The position numbers were made by a program, and so were the translations under genes. Source: Thermodesulfobacteriota bacterium (GTDB lineage Bacteria > Desulfobacterota_D > UBA1144 > Nemesobacterales > UBA2774). Taken from it: DNA of 8,753 bases. Below, in pieces: positions 6,792-8,753 of the stretch. The stretch covers positions 1-8,753 of the forward strand of contig JBCCIH010000097.1 of the NCBI GenBank assembly GCA_039028315.1. The letters run 5' to 3'. Every line of letters begins with the position of its first letter. Position 1 is the first letter of the stretch. Under the pieces are notes generated by a model that saw only the letters and a list, made by a program, of their open reading frames with translations, made no database searches and was not told the DNA's origin.

Positions 6792-6822
6792 AAAAGGCTA
6801 ATTTTAATAATTAAAGCCCTTT
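6790..6822 (-). terminator. Rho-independent terminator of the cytochrome c-lipoprotein unit
   Basis: On the - strand AAAGGGCT (6822-6815) pairs with AGCCTTTT (6799-6792) across an AT-rich 15-base loop, with one G-T wobble, and leads into a T tract. It lies about 20 bases after the lipoprotein stop and just before the tRNA promoter. The stem is short, so strength is uncertain. Confidence 0.55.
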
Positions 6823-6842
6823 AGTAGGAAATTTTGTCTAAT

Positions 6843-7040
6843 CTAATATTCTTCCTCTGGATATTGGGCGCCTTCTTCATAGCCTTCTCTTATGTTCTCA
6901 GGCATCGTAGGGGCGCCAACTGCTTCACCAGGATCCTCTGCGGACCCTGGACTTAACCAGGAGCAGCCAGTTGAAAATACACAAATTAAAATTAACAATA
7001 ACCCAAATATCTTAATATAATTCCTTGCGGATTTATTCAT
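6843..7040 (-). CDS. Small putative lipoprotein, acidic, function unknown
   Basis: The product has 65 residues. The first 25 form a lipoprotein-type signal: basic start (K3, R6, K10), hydrophobic core (about 11-22), then FSTGC with the lipid-accepting C26. The -3 position is Ser rather than the usual Leu, so the lipobox is imperfect. The mature part would be only about 40 residues, rich in Glu and Pro, with five acidic residues in the last ten. I recognise no family. It starts 22 bases after the cytochrome c stop with a weak purine-rich ribosome site (GGGAAAAAGAG) and shares its transcript, so it may be a partner of that cytochrome. It ends at a terminator. That this is a real gene is supported by the signal sequence, operon position and terminator, not by homology. 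Confidence 0.65.
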   Translation of the reverse strand: MNKSARNYIKIFGLLLILICVFSTGCSWLSPGSAEDPGEAVGAPTMPENIREGYEEGAQYPEEEY

Positions 7041-7062
7041 CTCTTTTTCCCGTTAAAGATAT

Positions 7063-7449
7063 TTACTCGCCTTTATACTCACACTTGCAAATATCTTTGT
7101 GAATGTAGGCAATAACATCCCATATCTGTGGCTCTGACAAAACTCCGCCCCATGCAGCCATCATAGGTGAAAGGCCAACTGCGGCGCCGCCTTCATTAAT
7201 TACCTTAAACAGATGTTCATTGCTTAGGGTGGACACATAGGATGCGTCGCTTAAATCTCGGGGCTTTGGATCTAGAGCTGCTGATGCTATTCCATCACCC
7301 TTACCTGTTGCGCCATGACATGATGCGCAAATATTATCATACTGCGTTTTGCCCTCTGCTGCATTACCTTTTTCCTCTGCAACACCATTATACGTAATTA
7401 GCCCCAGCACCATGAATGATGCAAGGACAACCCTAATAACTTTACTCAA
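7063..7449 (-). CDS. Secreted class I cytochrome c, single heme
   Basis: This is a periplasmic or surface electron carrier of 128 residues. An N-terminal signal peptide (hydrophobic about 7-20, likely cleavage after GVA at 24) is followed by one cytochrome c domain. The domain has the heme-binding CASCH at 41-45, typical GxGKGDG right after, and a distal ligand Met in SPMMAAWGG (M96 or M97). The end of the domain is EPQIWDVIAYI. Two extra Cys (C121, C123) lie at the C-terminus in CKCEY, unusual for such a small cytochrome. The start codon is TTG: no ATG fits, and a GGAGG site lies seven bases before it. It is followed closely by the small lipoprotein gene. The redox partner and pathway cannot be told, as no oxidase or reductase is nearby. 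Confidence 0.9.
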   Translation of the reverse strand: MSKVIRVVLASFMVLGLITYNGVAEEKGNAAEGKTQYDNICASCHGATGKGDGIASAALDPKPRDLSDASYVSTLSNEHLFKVINEGGAAVGLSPMMAAWGGVLSEPQIWDVIAYIHKDICKCEYKGE

Positions 7450-7490
7450 TTTAGTACCTCCAATATATAAATAACTTAGCCTAATCCTAA

Positions 7491-7519
7491 TTGTAACTGT
7501 ATTCTTGGGTTTGTATAGT
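7491..7519 (+). promoter_or_regulatory. Candidate distal promoter for the crotonase-Nudix unit
   Basis: -35 TTGTAA (7491-7496), 17-bp spacer, -10 TATAGT (7514-7519). It lies in the divergent gap with the cytochrome c gene. A second, closer candidate follows, and the sequence cannot say which is used. Confidence 0.4.
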
Positions 7520-7527
7520 AATATTCC

Positions 7528-7556
7528 TTGAAGAATTTAGTGCTGAGTGCGATAAT
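7528..7556 (+). promoter_or_regulatory. Candidate proximal promoter for the crotonase-Nudix unit
   Basis: -35 TTGAAG (7528-7533), 17-bp spacer, -10 GATAAT (7551-7556). A start near 7563 would give a leader of about 20 bases containing the GGAG ribosome site (7574-7577), which is six bases before the ATG at 7584. Confidence 0.42.
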
Positions 7557-7583
7557 GATTAATAAAGATTTATGGAGTTTTAA

Positions 7584-8333
7584 ATGAGCTTTATTCATAC
7601 CGATATAAATGAGAAAATAGCTACTGTGAAAATAATCAGAAACAAGGTAAATGCGCTTAACGATGCTGTCGTTGACGATCTCACGTATTCACTAAAAGAG
7701 ATTGCAGAAAACAGTAATATTAAATCAGTGGTTTTGACAGGGCAGGGGAGTTTCTTTTCTTTTGGTTTTGATGTGCCGGGGTTTATGTCTTATCCAAAGG
7801 ATTCTTTTGAGAGTTATGTAACAAAATATTCTGAGCTAGTTAAAAACATTTTTATGTTTCCAAAACCGGTGATTGCAGCCATAAATGGTCATGCTGTCGC
7901 AGGTGGGTGCGTGTTAGCTGTTGCATGCGACCGGAGAATAATGCAATCAGGTAAACCCAGAATTGCGCTTAACGAGATGACTTTTGGTTCGACACTTTTC
8001 TCATCTGTGACAGAGCCCCTAAAATATGCAGCAGGTCCGAGAAATTCAGAAAATATTATCTACTCGGGAACTATGTTATCAGCCGAAGAAGCTCAGGAGC
8101 TTGGTTTGGTGGATGAGATCTATGGAGAAGAGCAGTTTGAAGATAAGGTCTCTGAAGTTAGTTCAATCTTTGCAAATAAGGATTTGCGCGCTTTTGCCAG
8201 CATTAAACAACTACTAAAGTCAGATGCTTTAGACCGAATAGAAAGTGACGAGGCCCGATCAATTTCTGAGTTTGTAGATATCTGGTACTCTGAATCTACA
8301 CGAGAGCAGCTTGCTAATATTGAAATCCGCTAA
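7584..8333 (+). CDS. Enoyl-CoA hydratase/isomerase (crotonase) family protein
   Basis: Crotonase-fold enzymes act on enoyl-CoA thioesters, stabilising an enolate in an oxyanion hole. The 249 residues show the first oxyanion-hole segment FSFGFDV (58-64; usual FSAGAD). The second is in NGHAVAGGCVLAVACDRRI (101-119). The hydratase Glu that follows GGGC in true hydratases is Val here (V110). A Glu is present in ALNEMTFG (E131), where mitochondrial-type delta3,delta2-enoyl-CoA isomerases carry their catalytic Glu (LNE). This favours isomerase over hydratase activity, but it remains an inference from motifs. A Nudix gene follows after 22 bases, likely in the same transcript. Length is slightly short for the family, and the C-terminal helical part looks complete. 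Confidence 0.87.
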   Translation: MSFIHTDINEKIATVKIIRNKVNALNDAVVDDLTYSLKEIAENSNIKSVVLTGQGSFFSFGFDVPGFMSYPKDSFESYVTKYSELVKNIFMFPKPVIAAINGHAVAGGCVLAVACDRRIMQSGKPRIALNEMTFGSTLFSSVTEPLKYAAGPRNSENIIYSGTMLSAEEAQELGLVDEIYGEEQFEDKVSEVSSIFANKDLRAFASIKQLLKSDALDRIESDEARSISEFVDIWYSESTREQLANIEIR

Positions 8334-8355
8334 TTAACAAATCAGGGGAGTCTCT

Positions 8356-8753
8356 ATGATTAAAAAATGGAGCGTAATTAATTCAGAAGTTCTTCAGTCC
8401 AACAAAATTTTCAATGTACGTAAAGATAAGAGCAGGTCACCCATTACTGGAGACGATCATGATTTTTTTGTAGTCGAAGCTCCTGATTGGATAAATGTTG
8501 TAGCGCTCACAGAGGAAAACGAAATTGTTTTGATAGAGCAGTATCGCCATGGAACAGACTCGGTAACAGTGGAAATTCCAGGCGGAATGGTTGACCCTGG
8601 GGAGGAGCCTCTACAAACTGCAAAAAGAGAGCTCCTTGAAGAAACAGGGTATGCCGGGGAGAACTGGGTACAAATAGGGGTTGTTCACCCAAACCCGGCC
8701 ATGCAGAATAACAGGTGCTTTATGTTTTTGGCTACAAACTGCAAGAAGGTCTC
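8356..8753 (+). CDS. Nudix hydrolase, ADP-ribose pyrophosphatase-like, 3' partial
   Basis: Nudix hydrolases cleave nucleoside diphosphates linked to another group; this one resembles the ADP-ribose pyrophosphatase subgroup. The visible 132 codons start at an ATG with a GGGGAG site (8344-8349). They contain a complete Nudix box at residues 77-99: G-x5-E, then RELLEETGY, with metal-binding Glu in RE and EE. Before it lies the expected strand pair with the IEQYRHG segment (60-66). After it comes HPNPAMQNNRCFMFLA (111-126), where the NPA-x-QNNR sequence is seen in several ADP-ribose/nucleotide-sugar type members. The gene runs off the window end, so C-terminal residues that would refine specificity are missing. 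It is probably cotranscribed with the crotonase gene 22 bases upstream. Confidence 0.9.
   Translation, partial: MIKKWSVINSEVLQSNKIFNVRKDKSRSPITGDDHDFFVVEAPDWINVVALTEENEIVLIEQYRHGTDSVTVEIPGGMVDPGEEPLQTAKRELLEETGYAGENWVQIGVVHPNPAMQNNRCFMFLATNCKKV

Noticed and set aside
7470..7490. - strand promoter for cytochrome c (TTACAA ... TATTTA) and a short ATTAGG doublet
   Set aside because: Both hexamers match consensus poorly and the doublet is only two units; not strong enough to call.

Overview
The window is an AT-rich, gene-dense stretch of bacterial chromosome. Ten protein genes and two RNA genes fill nearly all of it, and I see no mobile element, CRISPR array or phage gene. Several signs point to a Gram-negative (diderm) bacterium: a small 4.5S-type SRP RNA without an Alu domain, a secreted c-type cytochrome, a putative lipoprotein, and a secreted protein with an IPTL-CTERM-like C-terminal sorting signal. 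The gene mix would fit an uncultivated Deltaproteobacteria-grade lineage (Desulfobacterota or Dadabacteria-like). That placement is an inference of low confidence, because no rRNA or other strong marker is present.

Layout. Positions 1-1270 (+) hold the 3' part of rarA, cut by the window edge. It runs tail to tail into gloA (glyoxalase I, - strand, 1274-1657). The 215-bp gap that follows contains back-to-back promoters. They serve gloA and a 466-residue secreted protein (1873-3273, +) that ends in the IPTL-like sorting signal and is followed by a clear intrinsic terminator.

Positions 3348-6738 are read entirely on the - strand: tRNA-Ser(GGA), SRP RNA (ffs), dnaX, ybaB, recR and a MaoC-like hydratase. 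The genes are packed with gaps of 3-16 bases from ffs onward, with ribosome sites lying inside upstream genes. This is the widespread ffs-dnaX-ybaB-recR replication and repair block. Upstream of it on the same strand is a two-gene unit for a small cytochrome c (TTG start) and a tiny acidic lipoprotein, closed by a terminator. The divergent + strand unit (7584 to the end) encodes a crotonase-fold enoyl-CoA isomerase/hydratase and a Nudix ADP-ribose pyrophosphatase-like hydrolase that runs off the window.

How the genes work together. DnaX (clamp loader), RecR (gap repair), YbaB (DNA binding) and RarA (stalled forks) all serve replication and repair. GloA and the Nudix enzyme are metabolite clean-up functions. 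The MaoC and crotonase proteins belong to CoA-thioester metabolism.

The observation most worth testing is an A8 tract in dnaX at the end of the clamp-loader ATPase core. A -1 shift there leads to a stop after two codons. This is the arrangement expected for making a short gamma subunit beside tau. No clearly new multi-gene system is visible; most of the window is recognisable housekeeping sequence.
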